A stretch of DNA of 60,587 nt from Solirubrobacterales bacterium (GCA_025963965.1 JAOPZS010000125.1:1-60587), one strand, 5' to 3'. Shown: positions 22,894 through 31,215, counted from the first letter of the stretch. A program made the numbers and translations. The notes: generated by a model not told the origin, from the letters alone.

Positions 22894-25476
22894 TCAGCCC
22901 TGCTCGCCGAGCTCGACCTCGACCGACGGCTCCTCGGCATGCTCGGTCTCCAGGCGCTCGATCGAGCCCGCCTGGCGCAGATCGCCGGCGCCGAGGGCCA
23001 GCGCCTGCAGGCGCTCCTGGGTGTCGCGCACGAGCAACCGCGCGACAGGCGCACGCATCGGTCGCTGCGCCTGGGACTTGGCCTTGCGCACCTCCGCGAG
23101 CACCTCGGCGGTGACCTCCAGCGCCAGCTCCTCGAGCTCGCTCTGCCCCCCCACCACCGCTGCGGCCCTCAGCTCGGCGGCGAGCGGCCAGGCGGCGCGA
23201 TGGACGGACCCCTGCTGCCACCAGGACCACACCTCCTCGCTGACGAACGGGAGGAACGGCGCGAGCAGCCGCTGGAACACGGACAGCGAGATCCGCAGCG
23301 CACGGCTGACCGGTCCGTAGATCTCGGGCGCGGCATCGTAGCGGCGGCCCTTTACGAGCTCGAGGTAGTTGTCGCAGTACCACCAGAAGACCTCCTCGGT
23401 CCGCTGCAGCGCCCGCGCGTAGTCGTAGTCCTCGAAGCTCTCCTCGGCGTCCGCGACGAGCGTCGCGAGCCGCCCGATCATCGCGCGGTCGAGCGGATGC
23501 GCCAGCTCCTCCGCCTGCGGCGGCAGGTCGGCGAGCGCGAACTTCGACGCGTTCAGGAGCTTCACGGCGAGCTTGCGGCCAACCTTCATCTGCTTGGAGT
23601 CGAAGGCCGTGTCCGTGCCGGGACGCCCGCTGGCGGCCCAGTAGCGGACGGCGTCGGCGCCGTGCTCCTCGAGCAGGTGCATCGGCGTCACGACGTTGCC
23701 CTTGGACTTCGACATCTTCTTGCGGTCCGGATCGAGGACCCAGCCGGAGATCGCCGCGTTGGCCCAGGGCAGCTCGCCCTCGTCGAGCTGCGAGCGCAGC
23801 ACGGTCGTGAACAGCCAGGTGCGGATGATGTCGTGCGCCTGCGGGCGCACGTCCATCGGGAAGACCTTCTCGAACAGCGCCTGGTCCTCCCCCGCCTGGC
23901 CGGCGATCTGCGGCGTCAGCGAGGAGGTCGCCCACGTGTCCATGACGTCGGGGTCGGCGGTGAAGCCGCCCGGCTGCCCGCGCTGCTCGGGGGCGTATCC
24001 GTCGGGCACGTCCGTCGATGGGTCGACCGGCAGCTCATCGGCGGCCGCGCCGATCGGGTTCGCGTAGATCGCGTTGCCCTCGGCGTCGAGCGGATACCAG
24101 ATCGGGAACGGCACCCCGAAGAAGCGCTGGCGGCTGACGCACCAGTCGCCGGTCAGCCCGTTCACCCAGTCTTCGTAGCGAGCCCGCATGTAGGGCGGGT
24201 GCCAGCGCAGCTTGCGCCCTGCCTCGATCAGCTCCTGCTTGTGCTCGATCGTGCGGATGAACCACTGTCGGCTCGTGATGATCTCGATCGGCCGGTCGCC
24301 CTTCTCGTAGAACTTCACGGCGCGGTTGACCGGCTGCGGCTCGCCGAGCAGATCCCCGGACTCCTCCAGCAGCTCGACGATTCGCCGGCGCGCCTGGTTG
24401 ATCGAGCGCCCGGACAGCTCTCCGTAGCTGGCGCGGGCCCGCTCGAGATCGGCCGACTCCCACCCCGGCGAGCCCCACGGCACCTCCGCGAGGCGCCCGT
24501 CGGGGGCGAGCACCGGGCGCACCGGGAGACTCAGCTCGCGCCACCAGGTCACGTCGGTCAGATCGCCGAACGTGCAGACCATCACCAATCCCGTTCCCTT
24601 GTCGCGCTCGACCAGCGGGTGACTGAGAACGGGCACCGTCGTGCCGAACAGCGGCGTCAGCGCCTCGCCGCCGACGAGCGCGGCATGGCGCTCGTCGTCG
24701 GGGTGCGCGAGCAGCGCCACACAGGCGGGGATCAGCTCCGGGCGCGTGGTCTCGATCACCGCGTCGCCGCCGCCCTTGGCGGAGAATCGCACCTGGTGCA
24801 TCGCCCCCGGGCGCTCGCGGTCCTCGAGCTCGGCCTGCGCCACCGCTGTCTGGAAGTCGACGTCCCACAGCGTCGGCGCCTCGAGCTGGTAGGCGGCGCC
24901 GCGCGCCAGCAGGCCGAGGAACGAGCGCTGCGAGATGCGCTGGGCGCGCGGCCCGATCGTCGTGTAGGTCAACGTCCAGTCGACCGACAGCCCCAGCGTG
25001 CGCCACAGCGCTTCGAAGGCCCGCTCGTCGCTCTCCGTCAGCCGCAGGCACAGCTCGACGAAGTTCGGGCGCGAGATCGCGACAGGCTCCTTCTCCGAGG
25101 GCTCGGCCGGGGGCTCGAATGTCGGGTCGTAGGGAACGGATGGGTCGCAGCGCACTCCAAAGTGGTTCTGCACGCGCCGCTCGGTCGGCAGCCCGTTGTC
25201 GTCCCAGCCCATCGGATAGAAGACCTCGCGGCCCTGCATGCGGTGGTAGCGCGCCACGGCGTCGGTATGCGTGTAGGAGAAGACGTGCCCGACGTGAAGC
25301 GACCCGCTGACCGTCGGCGGTGGCGTGTCGATCGAGAACACGCGCTCCCGGGGGGCGGAGCGGTCGAACGAGTAGGTCCCGTCTCTGTCCCAGACGGCAC
25401 TCCACTTGCTCTCGAGGCCCTCGAGCGTCGGACGTTCGGGCACCCGCATCGGCTGCGCTGGGCTCAGGGAGGCCAT
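22894..25476 (-). CDS. valS: Valyl-tRNA synthetase
   Basis: 860 residues, full length for the actinobacterial type. Class I signatures: the HIGH-type PPTVSGSLHVGHVFSYTHTD (about residues 52-71) and KMSKSKGNVV. The editing (CP1) domain shows VIETTRPELIPACVALLAHP and TLFGTT-like strands (ALTPLFGTTVPV), where misactivated threonine is hydrolysed. GDWCVSRQRFFGVPFPIW and a C-terminal anticodon-binding domain follow (RTEEVFWWYCDNYLELVKGR). Housekeeping, cytoplasmic. It is divergent from the cytochrome oxidase operon across a 257-bp region and lies 46 bp upstream of aspS on the same strand, probably one transcript. Confidence 0.95.
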   Translation of the reverse strand: MASLSPAQPMRVPERPTLEGLESKWSAVWDRDGTYSFDRSAPRERVFSIDTPPPTVSGSLHVGHVFSYTHTDAVARYHRMQGREVFYPMGWDDNGLPTERRVQNHFGVRCDPSVPYDPTFEPPAEPSEKEPVAISRPNFVELCLRLTESDERAFEALWRTLGLSVDWTLTYTTIGPRAQRISQRSFLGLLARGAAYQLEAPTLWDVDFQTAVAQAELEDRERPGAMHQVRFSAKGGGDAVIETTRPELIPACVALLAHPDDERHAALVGGEALTPLFGTTVPVLSHPLVERDKGTGLVMVCTFGDLTDVTWWRELSLPVRPVLAPDGRLAEVPWGSPGWESADLERARASYGELSGRSINQARRRIVELLEESGDLLGEPQPVNRAVKFYEKGDRPIEIITSRQWFIRTIEHKQELIEAGRKLRWHPPYMRARYEDWVNGLTGDWCVSRQRFFGVPFPIWYPLDAEGNAIYANPIGAAADELPVDPSTDVPDGYAPEQRGQPGGFTADPDVMDTWATSSLTPQIAGQAGEDQALFEKVFPMDVRPQAHDIIRTWLFTTVLRSQLDEGELPWANAAISGWVLDPDRKKMSKSKGNVVTPMHLLEEHGADAVRYWAASGRPGTDTAFDSKQMKVGRKLAVKLLNASKFALADLPPQAEELAHPLDRAMIGRLATLVADAEESFEDYDYARALQRTEEVFWWYCDNYLELVKGRRYDAAPEIYGPVSRALRISLSVFQRLLAPFLPFVSEEVWSWWQQGSVHRAAWPLAAELRAAAVVGGQSELEELALEVTAEVLAEVRKAKSQAQRPMRAPVARLLVRDTQERLQALALGAGDLRQAGSIERLETEHAEEPSVEVELGEQG

Positions 25477-25648
25477 CGTCTGATCGTATCCGCCGCGCTC
25501 TCGCCGGCGGCGGCCCCGGCGCCTCGCCCGGCACGGCGCCCGTCCTAAAGAGCCGAACGCCCGTCCGGCACAGACCGCACCGCCCGACCCGGCGGACGCG
25601 CCCGTCCGGACGGCCCGGACTCCGAAACCAAAAAATCCTTCCCGAAAG

Positions 25649-25676
25649 TTGCAAATGAGCCATTCGCGGATATAGG
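25649..25676 (+). promoter_or_regulatory. Likely sigma70-type promoter of the cytochrome oxidase operon
   Basis: TTGCAA (25649-25654) and TATAGG (25671-25676) are separated by 16 bp, in a locally AT-rich stretch that stands out in this GC-rich window. The start of the oxidase operon follows about 60 bp downstream. Confidence 0.55.
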
Positions 25677-25713
25677 ATCGACGCGTCTGGGAGACACGAT
25701 CCGGGAGGGGTCG

Positions 25714-25737
25714 ATGGGCACGGGGACAACGGAGTGA
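25714..25737 (+). CDS. Seven-codon leader ORF overlapping the cupredoxin start
   Basis: ATG GGC ACG GGG ACA ACG GAG TGA encodes MGTGTTE. A GGGAGGGG ribosome site lies 3-4 nt before the ATG, and the TGA overlaps the GTG start (25734) of the next gene. The cupredoxin GTG has no comparable site of its own at the right distance, so translation may be coupled through this leader. Alternatively the GGGAGGGG simply serves the GTG at a long spacing. Confidence 0.35.
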   Translation: MGTGTTE

Positions 25738-26417
25738 GCGTCACGGGGCGAAAGCTGACGGGCGTCATCGCGGCAGTCGTGGTGCTCGGCGTGCTGATCG
25801 GGCTCTACGTGTCGAGCTGGGCGACGGTGCTGCCGGCGACTATCCCGGGGACCGCCGGCACGGCCACCGCGGCGGCGCCGACGACGAACCTGACGCTGCA
25901 GACCGACGCCGCGGTGGGGCCACAGGAGAGCCCTGCCCGCCCCGATTGGGTCTCCTACCTGGTCAAGCAGAAGGGGCGGTGGTTGCGCAGCACGATCTAC
26001 AGAGTGCCCGCCAACTCGCTCGTGCACGTCACGCTGTACCAGTTCGACGGCGACTCGGGCCTTCGCAACGCGTTTCTCTCGCAGGTCCAGGGCACGGTCG
26101 GGGCAACGATGAACGTCGACGGCAAGGCGATCAACCACATCGATCCCGAAGAAGCCTCACATACGTTCGTGGTGCCTCAGCTCGGCGTGTTCGTGCCGCT
26201 CCCGGGCGTGCCCGAAGAAGCCAAGAACCAGTGCGAATTCGGCCCGTGCGACCCGGCGACGATGGCCCACCGCACGATCGAATTCACATTCCGCACCGGC
26301 AAGAAGGGTCGCTATCGGTGGCAGTGCTTCGTGCCCTGCGCCGCCGGCACGTACTTCGGCTTCGGCGGCCCGATGCAGACGATGGGCTACATGGACGGCT
26401 TCATCGATGTCGTCTAG
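25734..26417 (+). CDS. Membrane-anchored COX II-like cupredoxin with an incomplete CuA site
   Basis: 227 residues: one N-terminal membrane helix (GVIAAVVVLGVLIGLYVSS, about 9-27), an exported linker, then a cupredoxin domain. It parallels the COX II encoded next: SHTFVVPQLGV matches IHSFWAYQLGV, and CFVPC matches CAELC. The CuA pattern C-x3-C-x3-H-x2-M is broken: the Cys pair is present, but AAGTYFGFGGPM follows, with no His at the expected place and three Met (GPM, QTM, GYM) further on. A second Cys pair (QCEFGPC) is inserted. It is the first gene of the oxidase operon, overlapping COX II by 11 bp. It may be an electron donor, a copper-delivery protein or an accessory subunit. Confidence 0.75.
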   Translation: MSVTGRKLTGVIAAVVVLGVLIGLYVSSWATVLPATIPGTAGTATAAAPTTNLTLQTDAAVGPQESPARPDWVSYLVKQKGRWLRSTIYRVPANSLVHVTLYQFDGDSGLRNAFLSQVQGTVGATMNVDGKAINHIDPEEASHTFVVPQLGVFVPLPGVPEEAKNQCEFGPCDPATMAHRTIEFTFRTGKKGRYRWQCFVPCAAGTYFGFGGPMQTMGYMDGFIDVV

Positions 26418-27273
26418 CGGCGCCTCCGCCGGAGCGCCGCCGGTCGGCGAACCCAACCACCTGCGCCGCTTCCTGACGATCTGGATCGTGGCCACGCTGA
26501 TCGCGCTGCCGCTCGTGATCTTCGTGCTCGGGCCGGAACTGCCGCCGGGGCACGGCTCCGAGCAGGCGACCGGCCACGTGACCGACAACACCGTGCTGCT
26601 GGCGATGGGCACGCCGGTGCTGCTGCTCGTCACGATCTACCTGCTGTATGCCGTGTTCGCGTTCCGCCAGCCCCGCGGCGGCGTGCTCGAAGGCCCCGCC
26701 GTGCGCGGGCACCAGGGGCTGCAGACGGCGTGGATCGTGATCACCTCCACGCTCGTGCTGTCGCTCGCCGCTTATGCCACCGTGCGGTTGCTGGGGGACG
26801 AGGGCGCCGGCTCGGGCAGCGGCCCGACGCCGCTGACGGTGCCGCCGGGCAAGAAGCTGCCGGTGCAGGTGATCGCGCAGCAGTGGGCCTTCACGTACCG
26901 CTATCCGACCTACGGCGGCGTCGAGACGACCCACCTCGAGCTGCCGGTCGACCAGATGGTCGAACTGCACGTCACCTCGCTCGACGTGATCCACTCGTTC
27001 TGGGCCTACCAGCTGGGCGTCAAGGCCGACGCGAATCCCGGTGTGGACAACGTCGCGTTCGTCGAGCCCACGAAGATCCAGACCTTCGAAGTGCATTGCG
27101 CGGAGCTGTGCGGCATCTGGCACGGCGGCATGTTCGACCACGGCCACGTCGTCAGCGCGGCCGACTTCGAAACCTGGATCCATCAGCAGCAGGTCACCTT
27201 CGCGCCCGCGACAAAGGCGCTGCCGAAGTACTCCAAGACCTATCTCCCCGAACCGACGAGGCGCGGCGAATGA
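26407..27273 (+). CDS. ctaC: Cytochrome c oxidase subunit II
   Basis: 288 residues. It takes electrons from the donor through the binuclear CuA centre and passes them to subunit I. Membrane segments: FLTIWIVATLIALPLVIFVLG near 22-42, TPVLLLVTIYLLYAVFAF near 68-85, and TAWIVITSTLVLSLAAYATV near 107-126. The first is extra to the usual two. The CuA domain is complete: IHSFWAYQLGVKADANPG, then CAELCGIWHGGM with C-x3-C-x3-H-x2-M. The aromatic patch QQWAFTYRYP is also present. No cytochrome c domain is fused. The ATG at 26407 overlaps the cupredoxin stop by 11 bp, and the stop overlaps the COX I start as ATGA. Confidence 0.94.
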   Translation: MSSSGASAGAPPVGEPNHLRRFLTIWIVATLIALPLVIFVLGPELPPGHGSEQATGHVTDNTVLLAMGTPVLLLVTIYLLYAVFAFRQPRGGVLEGPAVRGHQGLQTAWIVITSTLVLSLAAYATVRLLGDEGAGSGSGPTPLTVPPGKKLPVQVIAQQWAFTYRYPTYGGVETTHLELPVDQMVELHVTSLDVIHSFWAYQLGVKADANPGVDNVAFVEPTKIQTFEVHCAELCGIWHGGMFDHGHVVSAADFETWIHQQQVTFAPATKALPKYSKTYLPEPTRRGE

Positions 27274-29168
27274 GCACGACGACAGTCAGCACCACCCCTA
27301 AAAGCGCGCGACCGCTATGGCGGCGGCTGATCGGCTTCAACCTGCTGAGCGCCGTGATCCTGGGCATCGGCGGCTACTACCTGGGGTGGTGGATCGGCCA
27401 CCTCGTCAGCGAAGGCAAAAGCTTCGAATACACCGGCGCCACCAACGAAAACGACGCAGCCCTGCTGCTCGCGTACTTCGGCGGGGTGATCGGCTTTTTG
27501 ATCGGGCTCGGCTTCGCCAACTACCCCGTCTCGCGGATGCTCGGCCGCCCCGCGTCGCTGCGCGAGAAGGAGGAAGAGGGGATCGGCCGCTACTTCGGCC
27601 TGTGCACGGACCACAAGGTCGTCGGCATCCAGTACCTCTGCGGCATCGGCCTGTTCTTCTTCGTCGGCGGCCTCAACGCGATGCTGATCCGCACGGAGCT
27701 GCTGCAGAGCAATCCGACCTTCGTCGGTCCCAACCAGTACCTGTCGCTGGTCGGCGAGCACGGCACGATGATGATGGGGATGATGACCTCAGGGATCCTG
27801 GGGCCGTTCGCGAACTACTTCGTGCCGATCATGATCGGCGCCCGGCGGATGGCGTTCCCGCGGATCGAGGCGCTCACGTTCTGGCTGCTCATGGCGGCCG
27901 GCTTCATCCTCACCTCGACGATCTTCTTCGGCGGCTTCCCGACGGGCTGGACCGGCTACGAGCCGCTCAACGACCAGGCGGTGATGGGGATGGATTCCTA
28001 CATCTGCTTCTTCGCGCTTGTCGGCCTTTCGATGGCCCTGCTGGGGTTGAACATGCTGGCGACGATCATCACGATGCGCGCGCCCGGGCTGAGCTGGTCG
28101 CGCCTGCCGATCTTCGTGTGGTCGGTGTTCGCCACCTCCGTGCTGATGGTGCTGGCGGCGCCGATGCTCGTCGCGACGTTGCTGATGGCGGCACTCGACC
28201 GCACGATCGGCACCTCGTTCTTCATTCCAGGCGGGGGTGGCAGCTCGTATCTGTTCCAGAACCTGTTCTGGTTCTTCGGGCACCCCGAGGTGTACATCCT
28301 CGCGCTGCCCGCCTTCGGGATCGTCCTCGAGCTGCTGCCGGTCTTCACGCGCAAGCCGCTGTGGGGCTATCGCCTCGCCGTCTCGGGGATGCTCGGCGTC
28401 AGCCTGCTGAGCTTCTTCGTCTGGCAGCACCACCTCTTCGTCAGCGGCATCAACGCCGACCTGCGCCCGTTCTACATGCTCTCGACGGAGATCATCTCGG
28501 TGCCTACCGGCTTCATCTTCCTGTGCGTGATGGGCACGCTGTGGAAGGCGCGGACCTCCTTCTCGGTGCCGATGCTGTTCTGCCTGGGCTGGGCGTTCAA
28601 CTTCCTGATCGGCGGGCTCTCGGGAGTGTTCCTGTCGGATACGCCGAGCGACACCGACACGCACGGGAGCTTCTTCGTGATGGCCCACTTCCACTACACA
28701 ATCATGGGCGGGCTGATCTTCACGTTCTTCGCCGCGATCTACTACTGGGTCCCGAAGATGGTCGGCCTGAACTTCAACGAGAAACTCGCCAAGACACATT
28801 TCTGGCTGATGTTCGTGTCGTTCAACTCGACGTTCCTGCCGCTGTTCGTGCTCGGCATGGAGGGCATGCCGCGGCGCGTCAGCTTCTACGAACCGAAGTT
28901 CCATGCGCTGAACGTGTGGGTGTCGGTGTCGGCGTTCGTGCTCGGCTTCTCGATGCTGATCTTCCTGTTCAACACCGTCTACTCGCTGATCTTCGTCCGC
29001 GAGCGGGCGGCGCAGAACCCGTGGCGGTCGAAGTCGCTGGAGTGGCAGGTGCCGACACCGGTGCCGGTCAACAACTTCGAGCAGATCCCGGTGTTCGACG
29101 CCGACCCCTATGACTACGGCACGCCCCTGGCGGTCGGCCCCGCGCAACCGGCCGGGGCGGGGGGCTGA
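27270..29168 (+). CDS. ctaD: Cytochrome c oxidase subunit I with N-terminal membrane extension
   Basis: 632 residues. Catalytic heme-copper subunit: reduces O2 to water and pumps protons. Signatures: the low-spin heme His in LVGEHGTMMMGMM, FWFFGHPEVYILALPAFGI with the CuB His and the Glu of A1-type enzymes plus the cross-linked Tyr, WQHHLFVSG with the two CuB His, and MAHFHYTIMGG for the heme ligands. The usual core begins near GRYFGLCTDHKVVGIQYL (about residue 108). Before it lie about 105 extra residues with two predicted helices (FNLLSAVILGIGGYYLGWW; YFGGVIGFLIGLGF), which may be a fused small subunit. The start ATG is in a 4-bp overlap with COX II. A short periplasmic-like loop region and a long C-terminal tail are also present. 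Confidence 0.95.
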   Translation: MSTTTVSTTPKSARPLWRRLIGFNLLSAVILGIGGYYLGWWIGHLVSEGKSFEYTGATNENDAALLLAYFGGVIGFLIGLGFANYPVSRMLGRPASLREKEEEGIGRYFGLCTDHKVVGIQYLCGIGLFFFVGGLNAMLIRTELLQSNPTFVGPNQYLSLVGEHGTMMMGMMTSGILGPFANYFVPIMIGARRMAFPRIEALTFWLLMAAGFILTSTIFFGGFPTGWTGYEPLNDQAVMGMDSYICFFALVGLSMALLGLNMLATIITMRAPGLSWSRLPIFVWSVFATSVLMVLAAPMLVATLLMAALDRTIGTSFFIPGGGGSSYLFQNLFWFFGHPEVYILALPAFGIVLELLPVFTRKPLWGYRLAVSGMLGVSLLSFFVWQHHLFVSGINADLRPFYMLSTEIISVPTGFIFLCVMGTLWKARTSFSVPMLFCLGWAFNFLIGGLSGVFLSDTPSDTDTHGSFFVMAHFHYTIMGGLIFTFFAAIYYWVPKMVGLNFNEKLAKTHFWLMFVSFNSTFLPLFVLGMEGMPRRVSFYEPKFHALNVWVSVSAFVLGFSMLIFLFNTVYSLIFVRERAAQNPWRSKSLEWQVPTPVPVNNFEQIPVFDADPYDYGTPLAVGPAQPAGAGG

Positions 29169-29171
29169 GCG

Positions 29172-29837
29172 ATGGCTCTGCCACACGAAGAGCGACCGCT
29201 CGGCGTGCAGATCCCGCGCGTGCCCCCTGGCACGAAGATCCCACCGGAGCCTCCCGACGTCGGCGCGCGCGCGCTGTCGGTCGCGGCGCGTCTGCTGGCC
29301 GGGGCGACGACCTTCTTCTTCCTCGCCTTCGTGTTCGCCTACTTCTACCTGCGCTCGCTGAACGTCGAACACATGTGGCGCCCCGCCCACGTCAAGCCGA
29401 GTGCCGGGCTCGGTGTCGCGTTCATCGCGTGCGTCGCTCTCAGCGCCGTGCTGGCGGCGCTCGCCGGGCGCGGCATGAAGACCCGCACTCCCGGCTGGAT
29501 CCGCCCGGCGTGGGGCGCCGTGCTGCTCGGGCTCGCCGCGATCGCGCTGCAATGCGTCGAGTACACCGTGCAGAAATTCGGCCCGACCGACGGGGCCTTC
29601 GCAAGCGTCTTCTGCACTTGGACGGTCTTCTACCTGATCGCGGTGCTGGCCACGATGTACTGGCTCGAGACGCAGGTGGCGAGCGAGATGCGCGCCTCGC
29701 GCGAACCTGCCGGCGAGGACGGCGACATCAAGGACCCCGACCGGCTGATCGCTCCTGCGCTCGACGCTGCGGTCTTCTACTGGAGCTACCTCGCGGGGAT
29801 CGGCGTGATCACCTACGTGATCCTCTACCTGCTGTAG
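29172..29837 (+). CDS. ctaE: Cytochrome c oxidase subunit III
   Basis: 221 residues, a heme-copper oxidase subunit III-type protein with about five membrane helices (ATTFFFLAFVFAYFYLRSLN; GLGVAFIACVALSAVLAAL; AWGAVLLGLAAIALQCVEY; SVFCTWTVFYLIAVLATMYWLE; AAVFYWSYLAGIGVITYVILYLL). The last helix with VFYWSYLAGIG resembles the conserved HF/YWHxVD region of COX III. It supports stability and proton uptake of subunit I. It starts 3 bp after COX I, and its TAG shares one base with the GTG of the next gene (TAGTG), so the operon is tightly packed. It is shorter and more divergent than mitochondrial COX III but fits the actinobacterial form. Confidence 0.85.
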   Translation: MALPHEERPLGVQIPRVPPGTKIPPEPPDVGARALSVAARLLAGATTFFFLAFVFAYFYLRSLNVEHMWRPAHVKPSAGLGVAFIACVALSAVLAALAGRGMKTRTPGWIRPAWGAVLLGLAAIALQCVEYTVQKFGPTDGAFASVFCTWTVFYLIAVLATMYWLETQVASEMRASREPAGEDGDIKDPDRLIAPALDAAVFYWSYLAGIGVITYVILYLL

Positions 29838-30739
29838 TGCTCGGCGCGGCCCCAGCAACGCCGGGGTTCTGGGACTGGTCGCCGGACCCGCCCCTGGCGC
29901 TGCTGGTCGCGCTCGCCGCGCTCTACCGGATCGGCGGCAGACGCACGTTCACCCCGGCGCGGACCGCCCCATCACAGCGCCGGCGCAGCGCCGCCTTCTA
30001 CGCGGCGCTGCTCGTGCTCGCGATCGCCCTGGCCTCGCCGCTGGACAAGCTGAGCGAGGAGCTGTTCTGGGCGCACATGGTCCAGCACGTGCTGCTGATG
30101 CTCGTCGCGGCGCCACTGCTCGTGGTCGGCAGACCGTGGATCAGGCTGTGGCGCTCGCTTCCGTTGAGTGCACGGCGCCGGCTCGCGAGCACGTTCCTGC
30201 ACGGCCGGCGCGCAGCGGTGCTGCGCGCGATCTCCCGGACCCTTGGCTCGCCGGCGGCCGGTCTCGCGCTGTTCTCCGCGGTGCTGCTCGCGTGGCACGT
30301 GCCGGCGCTGTTCGACGCGACGCTCTCCTCCGGGGCGCTGCACGCGCTCGAGCACACGCTGTTCTTCGCGACGGCGGTGCTGCTGTTCAAGCAGGTGATC
30401 GACTCGGCGCCGCTGCGGGCGAGGATGAACGACACGCAGCGACTCCTCTACGTCGTCGCCGCGATGACCGTCAGCTGGGTCCTGGCCGTCGTCCTGGCGC
30501 TCGCCCCGAGCCCGCTCTACCCGCACTACGCCCAGCTCGCCTCCCGCCCCGGTGGCATCTCGGCACTGGCCGATCAGCAGCTGGCGGCAGGCGTGATGTG
30601 GGTACCCGGGTCGATCACGTTCATGATCATCATCTTCGTATACGTCCACCGCTGGCTGGCCCCGCAGGCGCCGGGTCCGACCAGCAGCCGCCCTCCGGCC
30701 GGGCCCGGCGGGAGGGAACTAGGAGGAGCGAATGCCTAG
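29837..30739 (+). CDS. ctaG: CtaG-type cytochrome c oxidase assembly protein
   Basis: 300 residues from the GTG at 29837, sharing one base with the COX III stop. A multi-helix membrane protein of the Caa3_CtaG family: the family motif region LSEELFWAHMVQHVLLMLVAAPLLVVGRP carries conserved His in HMVQH. AWHVPALFDATL, HALEHTLFFATAVLLFKQVI and ADQQLAAGVMWVPGSITFMI are also typical. These proteins are needed to build the oxidase, probably at the copper-insertion step. It ends 8 bp inside the following small gene. The position at the end of the oxidase operon agrees with the function. Confidence 0.9.
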   Translation: MLGAAPATPGFWDWSPDPPLALLVALAALYRIGGRRTFTPARTAPSQRRRSAAFYAALLVLAIALASPLDKLSEELFWAHMVQHVLLMLVAAPLLVVGRPWIRLWRSLPLSARRRLASTFLHGRRAAVLRAISRTLGSPAAGLALFSAVLLAWHVPALFDATLSSGALHALEHTLFFATAVLLFKQVIDSAPLRARMNDTQRLLYVVAAMTVSWVLAVVLALAPSPLYPHYAQLASRPGGISALADQQLAAGVMWVPGSITFMIIIFVYVHRWLAPQAPGPTSSRPPAGPGGRELGGANA

Positions 30740-30869
30740 CCTCTTGATCACGATCGCGTCCAGCTTCCTGACCGGCTCGATCCTCTCGCTGGCCCTGCCG
30801 CTGGGCGTGCTGATCGCCGTGGCGGTCTGGTACGTCGTGCTGTGGCGCCGCGGCACCGGCGAACGCTGA
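30732..30869 (+). CDS. 45-residue single-helix membrane peptide in the oxidase operon
   Basis: Translates to MPSLLITIASSFLTGSILSL..., 45 residues ending VVLWRRGTGER. It has one long hydrophobic segment (about 16-38) and a basic C-terminus, so N-out/C-in is likely. The ribosome site AGGAGGAG is nearly perfect and lies 3-4 nt before the ATG; it is one of the best in the window. The ATG lies inside the last codons of ctaG (8-bp overlap), indicating translational coupling. I do not recognise a family. By position and size it could be a small oxidase subunit (CcoQ/CtaF-like in concept) or an assembly peptide. Confidence 0.75.
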   Translation: MPSLLITIASSFLTGSILSLALPLGVLIAVAVWYVVLWRRGTGER

Positions 30870-30903
30870 GCAGGTGCCGGACGCGGCGACGCGCCGGCCG
30901 GGA

Positions 30904-31215
30904 CTACTCGGGCACCTCGCCCCGTCTCGCGATCCGCTCCACCTCGGTGGCCGACAGCAGACGGAGCAGGTTGCCGTCCATGTCTCGCAGCTCGATCTGA
31001 AGCGAGCAGCCGTCGGCGCTCAGCGCGAACACGAGCTGGCATCCGATCTCGCGCAGGCGCGCATTGGTCTCATCCGCCCGCGCCATCTCCTCAAGGACCG
31101 TCGCCGGGGGTCCCGACTCAGTGAGGTCGATCGAGGGACCGCGCCCGCTTTCTGCCGCGCCTGCCTGCGGGCGAACCTCCGCCGGGCTGATCGCATCGAC
31201 CTGCTTCTGGAACAT
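30904..31215 (-). CDS. FlaG-like small protein
   Basis: 103 residues from the ATG at 31215, which has GAGAGG about 10 nt upstream; longer readings extend through an apparently non-coding region. After a disordered N-terminus (DAISPAEVRPQAGAAESGRG), the last 60 residues read ARADETNARLREIGCQLVFALSAD, then LQIELRDMDGNLLRLLSATEVERIA. This is the FlaG domain pattern: a helix with N-x2-L, two strands, D-x2-G-x-LLR, then a P/S-x-E helix. FlaG is linked to flagellar filament length and cap function, but no other flagellar gene is in the window. It is convergent with the oxidase operon. The assignment rests on pattern by eye. Confidence 0.55.
   Translation of the reverse strand: MFQKQVDAISPAEVRPQAGAAESGRGPSIDLTESGPPATVLEEMARADETNARLREIGCQLVFALSADGCSLQIELRDMDGNLLRLLSATEVERIARRGEVPE

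Noticed and set aside
22720-25548. An open frame of 942 codons on the plus strand over valS
   Set aside because: Fully antisense to valS and aspS, low-complexity composition, no motifs.
27789-29858. A 689-codon open frame antisense to the oxidase genes, and a 598-codon +1 frame over COX I
   Set aside because: Both overlap ctaD/ctaE, which have all catalytic motifs; the alternative frames have none.
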